DNA of 7,356 bases from Bacteroidota bacterium (GCA_008501835.1 QQUB01000022.1:1-7356); one strand, 5' to 3'. Shown: positions 1 to 6,620, numbered from the stretch's first letter. The notes: generated by a model not told the origin, from the sequence alone. A program made the numbers and translations.

Positions 1-519
1 AAACACAGTATAGCTTCTTTTACTGCTGACTTGAACAGCCAGCCTTGCACCTGGAAAGAATGGAATGCAGCTGCAACATTTGCCAGTCAGAAAAAAGCTT
101 ACGACGAAGCGCTGACATTTGCCGAGCAATCCATTACTATGAACGCCAATATGACCAACATGATGGCCAAAGTGGGTATCCTCAAAGCAATGGGTGATGA
201 AAAAACGGCTAAGAAAATTAAGGCGGAAGCCATTGCAAAGGGCTCAAATGCTGAATTGAACAATTATGGATACCAGTTGATGTTTGGCGGTAAAATTGAC
301 AAAGCAGTGGCCATATTTGAAGCTAATGCAGAAAAAAATCCGCAGGATCCAAATGTTTGGGATAGTCTTGCTGAAGGTTATAAAAATCAGGGAGAGAAAG
401 AGAAAGCGATCAAGGCCTGTAAAAAGTCTCTTTCATTGAATCCTCCTGCCAATGTAAAAGCGAATACCATGAAAACATTAGCCGAGTTAGGTGTTGATGT
501 TGAGAACATGGAACCATAA
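1..519 (+). CDS. C-terminal part of a TPR protein, probably the tail of a DUF2911-family protein
   Basis: The reading frame is open from the first base, so the 5' end lies outside the window; a TTG at 31 is internal and should not be taken as the start. About 172 residues are visible, ending in TAA at 517-519. They form helical TPR-like repeats at roughly residues 21-51, 84-116 and 117-150; the last has the canonical pattern of W/L-A-Y-G-A-L-NP (for example DSLAEGYKNQGEKEKAI followed by LNPP). The arrangement of a W-x-x-W/N-A-A start, an alpha-helical middle and an NPPANVKAN-type ending resembles the C-terminal half of Bacteroidota proteins that carry an N-terminal DUF2911 domain. That domain itself is not visible, so this is family recognition by memory. 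Molecular function is unknown; these proteins are usually exported. The gene ends just before two tandem terminators, so it is transcriptionally separated from the GGT gene downstream. It could instead be another TPR protein of unrelated N-terminus. Confidence 0.8.
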   Translation, partial: KHSIASFTADLNSQPCTWKEWNAAATFASQKKAYDEALTFAEQSITMNANMTNMMAKVGILKAMGDEKTAKKIKAEAIAKGSNAELNNYGYQLMFGGKIDKAVAIFEANAEKNPQDPNVWDSLAEGYKNQGEKEKAIKACKKSLSLNPPANVKANTMKTLAELGVDVENMEP

Positions 520-540
520 AAATATAAATTGAACAATTTA

Positions 541-568
541 GGCAAAAGTCCAATTTTGCCAGTTTTTT
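541..568 (+). terminator. Intrinsic terminator of the TPR gene
   Basis: A perfect 7-bp stem, GGCAAAA (541-547) against TTTTGCC (554-560), encloses a 6-nt loop and is followed by AG and six T residues (563-568). It lies 21 nt after the stop codon of the TPR gene and has the geometry of a Rho-independent terminator. The stem is only 3 G-C pairs strong, which may be why a second terminator follows. Confidence 0.75.
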
Positions 569-592
569 AAAGATTTAATGATGATGTGGCAC

Positions 593-630
593 GGCGGTTT
601 GATCCTAAGGGATTGAATCGCCTTTTTTTT
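593..630 (+). terminator. Second, stronger intrinsic terminator
   Basis: A continuous 13-bp stem (593-605 against 610-622, including three G-U wobbles) closes a 4-nt TAAG loop and runs directly into eight T residues (623-630). This is a textbook Rho-independent terminator and stronger than the one at 541-568. As the two are only 24 nt apart, it probably acts as a backup for the same transcript. Alternatively it could end a short separate RNA. Confidence 0.8.
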
Positions 631-746
631 GTAACAAAATTATTGCAATTCCGTATTACTCATTTAAATACTTATTCCCCCGTTTTTTTGCTTTGAGTGG
701 CCTTCTTATTTTATTTTCAAACATTTTTCGAACCTCAAATCGTTAT

Positions 747-930
747 TTGACCTAAACGTTGATATAGCGAAGCTTTGTGAAAAATTGTACAAAAAAAATG
801 TGCCACTCACCTCACGATAAGTGGCACCTTTACATAAGCCAGTAAATAATTAACAAACTAATCATCTTGCGATTTGGATTTTCTGACCTTGAAAATCAAT
901 CGCACTTTTTTCTTTTACTCTTGACCTAAA
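747..930 (+). repeat. Two copies of the direct repeat TTGACCTAAA
   Basis: The 10-mer TTGACCTAAA occurs at 747-756 and again at 921-930. A weaker relative, CAACCTAAC, lies at 1109-1117. The second copy sits in the loop of the hairpin at 902-951 and the third next to an arm of the inverted repeat at 1054-1126. No known box matches; it may be a shared part of a repeated intergenic element, a regulator site or chance. Confidence 0.35.
791..827 (-). terminator. Terminator-like hairpin on the minus strand
   Basis: GTGCCACT (800-807) pairs with AGTGGCAC (820-827), giving an 8-bp GC-rich stem with a 12-nt loop. Read on the minus strand, the stem is followed by one A and then eight T residues (798-791), so it has terminator geometry only in that direction. 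No minus-strand gene lies nearby to its right, where GGT runs the other way. It may therefore end an unannotated minus-strand RNA, or it may be a plain hairpin with an A-tract. The same GTGGCAC 7-mer also occurs at 586-592. Confidence 0.45.
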
Positions 931-951
931 AGGCAAAAGAAAAAAGAGTGC
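902..951 (+). repeat. Long A/T-rich inverted repeat (hairpin)
   Basis: The left arm (902-916: GCAC, six T, C, four T) pairs with the right arm (935-951: four A, G, six A, then GTGC). This makes 15 pairs interrupted by a 2-nt bulge (946-947), with an 18-nt loop (917-934). It is not followed by a T-run on either strand, so it is not a classical terminator. Its GTGC bases (948-951) can alternatively pair with GCAC at 1015-1018. Confidence 0.5.
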
Positions 952-1020
952 AACGTGAAAAATTACAATTCAGGCTCCACCCTGGTAATTTCCCCTTCCT
1001 GACATCTGTCGGTTGCACTC
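946..1020. ncRNA. Possible three-way-junction structured RNA element
   Basis: A perfect 9-bp stem, GAGTGCAAC (946-954) with GTTGCACTC (1012-1020), closes a domain containing two further hairpins. One uses 960-966 with 985-991 and, after a 4-nt bulge, 971-974 with 981-984 around the loop CTCCAC. The other is weak: 998-999 and 1001-1003 with 1008-1010 and flanking G residues, which partly clash with the closing stem. The fold matches no riboswitch or RNA family I recognise. Because the closing stem shares bases with the hairpin at 902-951, the two folds exclude each other, as in attenuators. The strand is not determined: the repeats would fold on either. Confidence 0.3.
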
Positions 1021-1053
1021 CTTGAATTATCATCTAATCTTTTTTTTCAAAAA

Positions 1054-1126
1054 CATTGCCCGCGTTTTTGGAAAACTCCTTTTACTTACGAAATTTAATC
1101 CGCTTTGCAACCTAACGCGGGCAATG
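1054..1126. repeat. Perfect 13-bp inverted repeat before GGT
   Basis: CATTGCCCGCGTT (1054-1066) is exactly the reverse complement of AACGCGGGCAATG (1114-1126), separated by 47 nt. The arms are much richer in G+C than the surrounding sequence, which argues against chance. The right arm ends 45 nt before the GGT start codon, so it lies in the promoter or 5' leader of that gene. Read on the minus strand, the left arm is followed by five T residues (1053-1049), but the loop is too long for an ordinary terminator. It could be a palindromic repeat element, a leader stem or a pair of protein-binding half sites. Confidence 0.6.
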
Positions 1127-1171
1127 ATAAACAAATCATAATTTCACTCGAACATATATAAAACAATTACC

Positions 1172-2893
1172 ATGCCAAAAATGTCCAGATTCGCCTTCCT
1201 TCTGCTGATCACCTTTATTTTCGGGGCCTCAGCCTGTAAAAAAAATTATCCTACTCCTCCTTATGATGCTTCGAAAAGCACTTTAAGCGATACCGCAATG
1301 GTGGTTTCAGCACATCCCTTAGCTACGGAAGTTGGATTGAATATTTTAAAAAAAGGTGGAAATGCAGTGGATGCCACCATTGCGGTACAGTTTGCGCTCG
1401 CAGTTGTATTTCCCAGAGCCGGGAATATCGGAGGCGGTGGATTTATGGTCGTCAGAACCCATGAAGGGGAAATCAGCGCATTGGATTATCGTGAAAAAGC
1501 TCCGGCAGCGGCTGATAGAAATATGTATCTGGATGAAAATGGAAATGTCATTAAAGATCTTAGTATTCTCGGACATCTCGCGGCAGGAGTCCCGGGAACA
1601 GTCGCAGGTCTTTTCTCAGCTCATGAGCAATACGGGAGTTTGCCTATGGAGGACCTCATCAATCCTGCCATAGAACTAGCCAAAACCGGTTTTGGAGTAT
1701 CTGAAACTGAGGCCAACAGGTTGAATAAGTATATGGAATTCATGGAAAAAGTAAATGATACCCCTAACGCTTTCATAAAAGGGAAAGAATGGAAAGCCGG
1801 GGATCGGTTACATCAACCAGAACTTGCACACACCCTAGAGTTGATCAGAGATAAGGGGAAAGCCGGATTTTATGAGGGAGAAACAGCTCAAAAAATCGTT
1901 GCAGAAATGGAAAGCGGATTAGGCATCATCAGCCTGGAGGACCTCAAAAACTATGAGGCTGCCTGGAGAACGCCTATTACTATGAACTACAAAAATTACT
2001 CAATGATTTCCATGCCACCTGCCTCAAGTGGAGGAGTTGCTCTGGCTCAAATGTTAGAGATGGTGGAGCCTTACCCAATTGATTTACTAGGTTTCCACTC
2101 CACGGAAACCATTCACCTCATGGCCGAGATCGAAAGAAGGGTTTATTCAGACCGGGCAAAGCATTTGGGAGATATGGACTACTATGATGTTCCTGTTGAA
2201 GAATTACTGGATAGTATTTATATAGCCGATCGGATGAGTGATTTCACCATGGATTCAGTAACCAGCAGTAAAGCGATTCATGCAGGGGATTTTGAATTAG
2301 TGATGGAAAGCTTTGAAACGACTCACACCTCTGTGATTGACAAAGATGGAAATGCAACTTCAGTAACTACCACTCTTAATTCTAATTATGGCTGCAAGGT
2401 CGTGGTGGATGGAGCCGGTTTTTTCCTAAATAATGAAATGGATGACTTCAGTGCCAAACCGGGAGTTCCGAATCAATTTGGACTGGTCGGTGCAGAAGCT
2501 AATGCTATCGAACCCGGCAAGAGGATGCTCAGTTCCATGACTCCAACCATTTTCGAAAAAGATGGAGAATTGTTCATGGTCCTCGGGTCACCTGGTGGGT
2601 CTACCATTATTACTGCTGTTTATCAGGTATTTTTGAATGTGGCAGAATTTGATATGCCGCTTGATGAAGCTGTAGCTGCAAAGAGATTTCATCATCAATG
2701 GTTACCTGATGAAATTCTGATTGAAGAAGAAACGCTTACCGAGGATCAGAAGCAGGAATTGGTGCAACTGGGTCACACCTTCAGAGAAGTTAAAAGAATG
2801 GCAGTGGTCAAAGCAATTCAGGTTTTAGACAACGGACAACTGCATGGAGCAGGAGATCCAAGAAATCCGGATGATTCAGCTATGGGGTATTAG
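1172..2893 (+). CDS. ggt: Gamma-glutamyltransferase, lipoprotein (glutathione hydrolase)
   Basis: This Ntn-hydrolase cleaves the gamma-glutamyl bond of glutathione and related peptides, or transfers the glutamyl group to an acceptor. The 573-residue length matches E. coli GGT (580). An N-terminal hydrophobic segment ends in a lipobox, A-S-A-C with Cys22, so the enzyme is exported and probably lipid-anchored. The autoprocessing site is Glu382|Thr383 in the motif TTHTSVIDKDGNA; Thr383 becomes the nucleophile and the new N-terminus of a 191-residue small subunit. Substrate-site residues are present by alignment to E. coli from memory: Arg107 (R114), Thr401 and Asn403 (T409, N411), Asp425 (D433), Ser454-Ser455, and Gly475-Gly476 in GSPGGS. 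A lid loop is present, but its usual Tyr (Y444) is Phe436. The ATG at 1172 is chosen because it gives a complete signal peptide; ATG 1181 would also work. There is no Shine-Dalgarno sequence. The gene stands alone, convergent with the sulfatase operon. Confidence 0.95.
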   Translation: MPKMSRFAFLLLITFIFGASACKKNYPTPPYDASKSTLSDTAMVVSAHPLATEVGLNILKKGGNAVDATIAVQFALAVVFPRAGNIGGGGFMVVRTHEGEISALDYREKAPAAADRNMYLDENGNVIKDLSILGHLAAGVPGTVAGLFSAHEQYGSLPMEDLINPAIELAKTGFGVSETEANRLNKYMEFMEKVNDTPNAFIKGKEWKAGDRLHQPELAHTLELIRDKGKAGFYEGETAQKIVAEMESGLGIISLEDLKNYEAAWRTPITMNYKNYSMISMPPASSGGVALAQMLEMVEPYPIDLLGFHSTETIHLMAEIERRVYSDRAKHLGDMDYYDVPVEELLDSIYIADRMSDFTMDSVTSSKAIHAGDFELVMESFETTHTSVIDKDGNATSVTTTLNSNYGCKVVVDGAGFFLNNEMDDFSAKPGVPNQFGLVGAEANAIEPGKRMLSSMTPTIFEKDGELFMVLGSPGGSTIITAVYQVFLNVAEFDMPLDEAVAAKRFHHQWLPDEILIEEETLTEDQKQELVQLGHTFREVKRMAVVKAIQVLDNGQLHGAGDPRNPDDSAMGY

Positions 2894-2906
2894 GAGTAGG
2901 GAGTTA

Positions 2907-2937
2907 AAAGTGCAGAGTGCATTATGCAAAGTGCAGA
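2907..2937 (+). repeat. Short direct repeat AAAGTGCAGA downstream of GGT
   Basis: AAAGTGCAGA occurs at 2907-2916 and 2928-2937, inside a purine-rich run of related units (GTGCAGA, GTGCATTA, TGCAAAG, GTGCAGAATG, 2910-2940) starting 13 nt after the GGT stop codon. It looks like degenerate low-complexity repeat DNA rather than a protein site. Confidence 0.45.
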
Positions 2938-3012
2938 ATGTAGAGAGGCTTGATGTATTTTATCTATTGCGCCGCCTTTCAGGGAGGTGAGAAATCAAAT
3001 TAGTAAAACACC

Positions 3013-3031
3013 AGGTCTTTAGGCCTTTTTT
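3013..3031 (+). terminator. Weak intrinsic terminator, probably for GGT
   Basis: AGGTC (3013-3017) pairs with GGCCT (3022-3026), with one G-U pair and a 4-nt loop, and the stem merges into a run of six T residues (3026-3031). The stem is short, so confidence is modest. It is oriented to stop GGT transcription before it enters the convergent VCBS gene, whose stop codon is at 3063-3065. No comparable terminator for the minus-strand operon was found in 2894-3062. Confidence 0.45.
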
Positions 3032-3062
3032 CGCAATCAAAAAATCTCTAAATGCTTGGAGC

Positions 3063-4964
3063 CTATTTTTGGGAAGAAGCACCCATTGGAATAGTCGAAT
3101 TGATATGGGTAATTTTCTTTTCATGCCTTTCACCATTTGTCCAGGTTATGGACACCTGGACTTCCCCTTGATGATTTCCCAGTCCAAAGTGTATATTGGT
3201 GTCATAACTTAGCCCATAAACGGAACCCGTACTTCCCACTCGTCGGAATTGTTTTTTACCATTAATTTCAATGACCACAATGGCTCCGAGTGGACTAGTT
3301 CTGTTTTTTGGGGAGTTACCTACTTCAACCTTTAGGAAATTGCCAGTTTCTGACTCAGATACAGTATTCCTGAAAAGATGCCACTTACCTCTTTCATGGC
3401 CAAAAACGATATCCATTTTACCGTCTTTATTGTAATCCAAAACTTCAGGGGTCATTCCAATGGCTCCTAACTCATTGGTGGAAACGCTGTGCTGGATCAG
3501 GCGTTCAAATTTTCCCTCACCCGTATTTAAAAAAATGATCGCTTCATTTGCATGGATCAAGTCACCTCTTCTAAGCACCAATAAGTCCAAAAACCCATTA
3601 TTGTCAAAATCAGCAACAGCCGCTCCGGTGGTATGATCCTTCATCAATAACCCGGCGTTTGAGGTCACCTCTTTGAATTTTCCATTTCTATTTTCCAATA
3701 AAATATCCTCAAGACCTTCAGGGTGATCGTATTTTGGATAATCCTCCACATTGCGAACTATTCCGGTTGAAGGTGACCATATATTCCCGGCAATGCGCCA
3801 TGCCCTGTTACCAACATAACCGATATATGTTCCTTTTTTGGGAAGCTCGTCAGGGAATCCCAAAGCGTCACTATTAACCAAACGGATATCTCTTCCTGAG
3901 TGCGTTTCACCCGGGAATTCATAATCATATCCAGTTTCTCCAAGATAAACATCCTTATTTGGCCACTGAGACTGTAAATTCTCGATATTCATAATATCTC
4001 CCATGACCAGATTGTCAAAGTTAAAATCTCCACGGCTGGTGTGGAATGCCCAAATTTTGGTATCCGGGTCATAAAATGTTTCTCCCTTTTCAAATCCTTT
4101 GCCTCGTGTGAAATAAAGATCGAAATCTCCATCGTTGTCATAATCCAGCTCTACTATTCCGGTTACTCTTTCTATTTCATCTGGGAAAACTTTATCCGTT
4201 ACTTCATTAAAAGTCAAATCTCCATTTCCATGAAAAGCCCTTACTCTTCCATGTCCATAGAGTACAAGATCAGGAATATGATCTCCGTTAAGATCAGTAA
4301 TCAGCGTCTTTTGTCCATCTGACTTTGTAAAAGGTAAATTTGAGGAAAGGATCAACTGGCCATTGCCATCATTTTCGTAAATATAATTTTCGCTTTTACC
4401 TTTTTTCTCTTTACTGGGAAAGGCAAAATTCAGCAGATCAAGGTCACCGTCTTTATCGAAATCCCAAAATTTTACGGTTCGGCCGCGCATGAGTTCAAGG
4501 GGAACATAAAAGTCTGGCAAAGCCGTAAATGACCGATTTTTACCAACACGGTACATTTTTGAATTTCTTGCATTACTTCCGGAACCTCCACCTCTGGAAG
4601 CAATTACTTCCAATAATCCGTCATCATCAAAATCTCCTACGGAAATTCCGTGCAAATCTCCCATGATGATATCATATGGTTTGGCAAATTTTCCATTGTT
4701 ATTCCAGCAAACCCTCATCCCAAAACCATGATCATTCAACAGTAAGTCCAAATGACCGTCCTGATCAAGGTCTGCTACCACCGGAGCATCCCATTTCCGC
4801 AAATTCTTATCTTCTCCAGGAAAATCATCATGTGCCTCCACAAAGGGGTTTTTCAGTACAACTTCATTTTCAGGTGACTGCCCTTCCAATTGAGAAGAAA
4901 AGAATAGCAGACCAATTACTATAAAAACGCTCCAACAATTTACAGACCAATCAAAAGACCTCAT
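3063..4964 (-). CDS. Secreted FG-GAP/VCBS repeat protein with ASPIC/UnbV domain
   Basis: The protein has 633 residues from the ATG at 4964; a TTG two codons earlier (4970) is a less likely start. Residues 1-28 form a signal peptide (hydrophobic core about 12-23) without a lipobox, so the protein should be exported and soluble or surface-associated. Seven calcium-loop motifs of the DxDxDG type mark FG-GAP/VCBS beta-propeller blades, at about 65-73, 111-119, 168-176, 224-232, 274-282, 452-460 and 510-518. The C-terminal region, about 542-628, matches the ASPIC/UnbV domain (motifs GAIVVIEINGK, HFGLG, and W-T-N-G). Residues about 283-450 lack such motifs and contain a distinct module with YIGYVGNRAWRIAG. 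No catalytic residues are recognisable. The gene starts 15 nt after the sulfatase stop codon, so it is cotranscribed, and a role in binding sulfated glycan or supporting the sulfatase is inferred. The exact function is unknown. Confidence 0.88.
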   Translation of the reverse strand: MRSFDWSVNCWSVFIVIGLLFFSSQLEGQSPENEVVLKNPFVEAHDDFPGEDKNLRKWDAPVVADLDQDGHLDLLLNDHGFGMRVCWNNNGKFAKPYDIIMGDLHGISVGDFDDDGLLEVIASRGGGSGSNARNSKMYRVGKNRSFTALPDFYVPLELMRGRTVKFWDFDKDGDLDLLNFAFPSKEKKGKSENYIYENDGNGQLILSSNLPFTKSDGQKTLITDLNGDHIPDLVLYGHGRVRAFHGNGDLTFNEVTDKVFPDEIERVTGIVELDYDNDGDFDLYFTRGKGFEKGETFYDPDTKIWAFHTSRGDFNFDNLVMGDIMNIENLQSQWPNKDVYLGETGYDYEFPGETHSGRDIRLVNSDALGFPDELPKKGTYIGYVGNRAWRIAGNIWSPSTGIVRNVEDYPKYDHPEGLEDILLENRNGKFKEVTSNAGLLMKDHTTGAAVADFDNNGFLDLLVLRRGDLIHANEAIIFLNTGEGKFERLIQHSVSTNELGAIGMTPEVLDYNKDGKMDIVFGHERGKWHLFRNTVSESETGNFLKVEVGNSPKNRTSPLGAIVVIEINGKKQFRRVGSTGSVYGLSYDTNIHFGLGNHQGEVQVSITWTNGERHEKKITHINSTIPMGASSQK

Positions 4965-4979
4965 GTACAAAAATTTATT

Positions 4980-6620
4980 CTAGGATTCCGGCAAATTGCC
5001 TTTCCATCCCTTTTCAAACTGGATTAATAACTTTTCTGTCAGTTCGGGTTCACTTTCGGCGATATTCTTCGTTTCAGCAGGATCATTCTGGTGATCAAAT
5101 AACTCGAGGAAAATAGGCTCACTCTCCGGTTTTGTACGATCTTTCCAAACTACCAATCGGTAATTATCGGTACGCATGGAGTATCCCATCAGGTTATTTT
5201 CAAACATCTCCCTGTCCCAGACTTCTTTTTGTTGTTCAATAATCCGTCCTTCAACTTCTTCAATGAGGGGTCCGAAATAGGTCTCCCGCATACTGGCCGT
5301 CAGTGGATTTGCTGCCCATTCCCGCAAGGCCGGGCTTGGATATTGACTAAATACTGCTCCTTTCCATTCCTGACCAGGATCGGTCAATAGAGGAACGAAG
5401 CTATGACCTTCAAGGTGCTCAGGTAATTCTATACCTGCCAATTCACATAAGGTCGGATACATATCTACCAACTCAACCAATGCATCTGATTTCACCCCAC
5501 GATTTCCATTTGGCATATCCGGTGTCCAGATCATCATAGGCACCCTGGTGGCAATTTCATAATTAGTAGCTTTACCCCAAACACCCATATCTCCAAGATG
5601 CCAGCCATGATCACTCCAAAACATAATGATGGTATTATCACGAACGCCCGCCTCTTCCAATGCAATAATCATCTTTCCAATAAGTGCATCCACGTAACTC
5701 ACACTGGCCAGGTATGCGTGTTTAAGGGTATTGGCCAACTCTCCTTCAATTGGGCCACTTTTAGGAATTCCGTGACGAACCCTTAGCTCAAAGCTGGCAT
5801 GTAACCCCATGGCTGCACCATTCTCTGGCATATCATCATGTTCCGCTGCAGGAATGGCCGCCGGATCATACATATCCCAATATTTGGAAGGAACCGTCCA
5901 ATCAAGATGCGGCAATTTGAAACCAAGCCCTAAAAAGAATGGTTTATCACCTTTCTCAACCATTTCCTTCATTGTTGCAATGGCCCGTTCTGTATTATAG
6001 CCATCAGCATAAGTATAATCGGGCACATCAGCTTTTTCATATGCAGGTCCTCTTCCTAAAGCGTAATGGGAAACTTCCCCGTATTTTTCACGAATGGCCT
6101 TTTGGGCATCTTTAAAAATTTGCTGGTTTTCCTCCAGGGCATACCCACCTGGAAGATTTGGTTTAGGTATTTCAATTTCTGCAGGTTCACGGCTCCAGCT
6201 CTTTTCTTCATCCGTAAATCTACCATGGTAAATCTTTCCACAATACACCGTTTCATAACCATTGGCTATCAAATGCTGCGGAAGAGTAACGATATCCGGA
6301 TGAAGCTCTCTGAAATAGGTATAATTTTCAATGATATTGATTGATTCAGGCCTTGCCCCGGTCATCAAGCTTGCTCGTGAAGGGCTACAAATGGCTTGCT
6401 GGCAATAAGCACGATTGAATTGAATACCCTGACTGGATAAAGCGTCCAGATTAGGCGTTTTCGCAATTTCCGAACCATAACTCGCTAACTCAGGTCTCAG
6501 ATCATCCACTGCAATAAACAGGATATTGGGTTTTGCTTTAGGCTTCTGAGTTTCATTTTTCTCAGAAGAACAACCCACAATGAATGCCAGAAATAATAGA
6601 AAACCGAATCGTTTTATCAT
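4980..6620 (-). CDS. S1-family sulfatase, iduronate-2-sulfatase-like lipoprotein
   Basis: This enzyme hydrolyses a sulfate ester, probably on a sulfated sugar or uronic acid. The 546 residues match the length of human iduronate-2-sulfatase (IDS, 550). A hydrophobic N-terminus ends in V-G-C with Cys17, indicating export and lipid anchoring. The sulfatase signature C-S-P-S-R lies at 78-82, with Cys78 the residue converted to formylglycine. Other active-site residues match IDS in order and spacing: Asp39-Asp40 (metal), Lys129 and His132 in GKIYH, Lys235 and His238 in KLPH, Asp337-His338 in SDHGW, and Lys350. The C-terminal subdomain has the usual MRTDNYRLV and LFDHQNDPAE motifs. The close IDS resemblance (QQAxCxPSR, YLASVSYVD) suggests SulfAtlas subfamily S1_7, which includes enzymes on glycosaminoglycans and algal polysaccharides; the actual substrate cannot be read from sequence. 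A formylglycine-generating enzyme is needed but not in the window. The start is ATG 6620, without Shine-Dalgarno sequence. The VCBS gene follows after 15 nt. Confidence 0.93.
   Translation of the reverse strand: MIKRFGFLLFLAFIVGCSSEKNETQKPKAKPNILFIAVDDLRPELASYGSEIAKTPNLDALSSQGIQFNRAYCQQAICSPSRASLMTGARPESINIIENYTYFRELHPDIVTLPQHLIANGYETVYCGKIYHGRFTDEEKSWSREPAEIEIPKPNLPGGYALEENQQIFKDAQKAIREKYGEVSHYALGRGPAYEKADVPDYTYADGYNTERAIATMKEMVEKGDKPFFLGLGFKLPHLDWTVPSKYWDMYDPAAIPAAEHDDMPENGAAMGLHASFELRVRHGIPKSGPIEGELANTLKHAYLASVSYVDALIGKMIIALEEAGVRDNTIIMFWSDHGWHLGDMGVWGKATNYEIATRVPMMIWTPDMPNGNRGVKSDALVELVDMYPTLCELAGIELPEHLEGHSFVPLLTDPGQEWKGAVFSQYPSPALREWAANPLTASMRETYFGPLIEEVEGRIIEQQKEVWDREMFENNLMGYSMRTDNYRLVVWKDRTKPESEPIFLELFDHQNDPAETKNIAESEPELTEKLLIQFEKGWKGNLPES

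Larger units (their letters stand above)
631..1171. other. Gene-free, hairpin-rich intergenic region upstream of GGT
   Basis: No convincing coding sequence is seen on either strand in this 541-bp stretch. The longest start-to-stop frame noticed at a candidate hairpin (798-845) codes for only 15 residues and lacks a ribosome binding site. No TAnnTTTG promoter box was found on the + strand. What the region holds is structure: a minus-oriented terminator-like hairpin, a long A/T-rich hairpin, a possible three-way junction and a 13-bp GC-rich inverted repeat, listed separately. The stretch could be a structured 5' leader of GGT, a small-RNA locus, or a nest of palindromic intergenic repeats; the sequence alone does not decide between these. 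Confidence 0.6.

Noticed and set aside
578..616. 12-residue frame starting with three ATG codons
   Set aside because: It runs through the second terminator hairpin and has no downstream gene to control; probably chance.
635..642. TAATTTTG on the minus strand, a match to the -7 promoter consensus
   Set aside because: No -33 element is present and transcription would run only antisense into the TPR terminators; A/T-rich chance match.
586..806. GTGGCAC (586-592) and GTGCCAC (800-806) as terminal inverted repeats of a small mobile element
   Set aside because: Only 7 bp, no target-site duplication was seen, and a third copy at 821-827 explains the hairpin better.
798..845. 15-residue frame with three His residues, possible leader peptide
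   Set aside because: It overlaps the minus-strand hairpin, lacks a ribosome binding site and is not next to a His-related gene; His content in 15 codons is not significant.
1054..1126. Integron attC site suggested by ACCTAAC/GTTAGGT
   Set aside because: One core half matches RYYYAAC, but the opposite half is absent at the required spacing, and there is no integrase or cassette pattern.
1346..1673. Open frames on both strands inside the 5' part of GGT (76 and 105 codons)
   Set aside because: They overlap the strongly supported GGT frame, encode no recognisable domain and have no leader; they are byproducts of its codon use.
3758..4924. Open frames at 3758-3952 (-), 4041-4322 (+) and 4676-4924 (+)
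   Set aside because: All lie within the VCBS gene, whose repeated Asp/Gly motifs confirm the coding frame; the alternatives have low-complexity, unconserved-looking products.
5598..6344. Open frames at 5598-5786 (+), 5809-6000 (+), 6056-6262 (-) and 6066-6344 (+)
   Set aside because: They overlap the sulfatase core, where active-site motifs fix the true frame, and show no homology I recognise.
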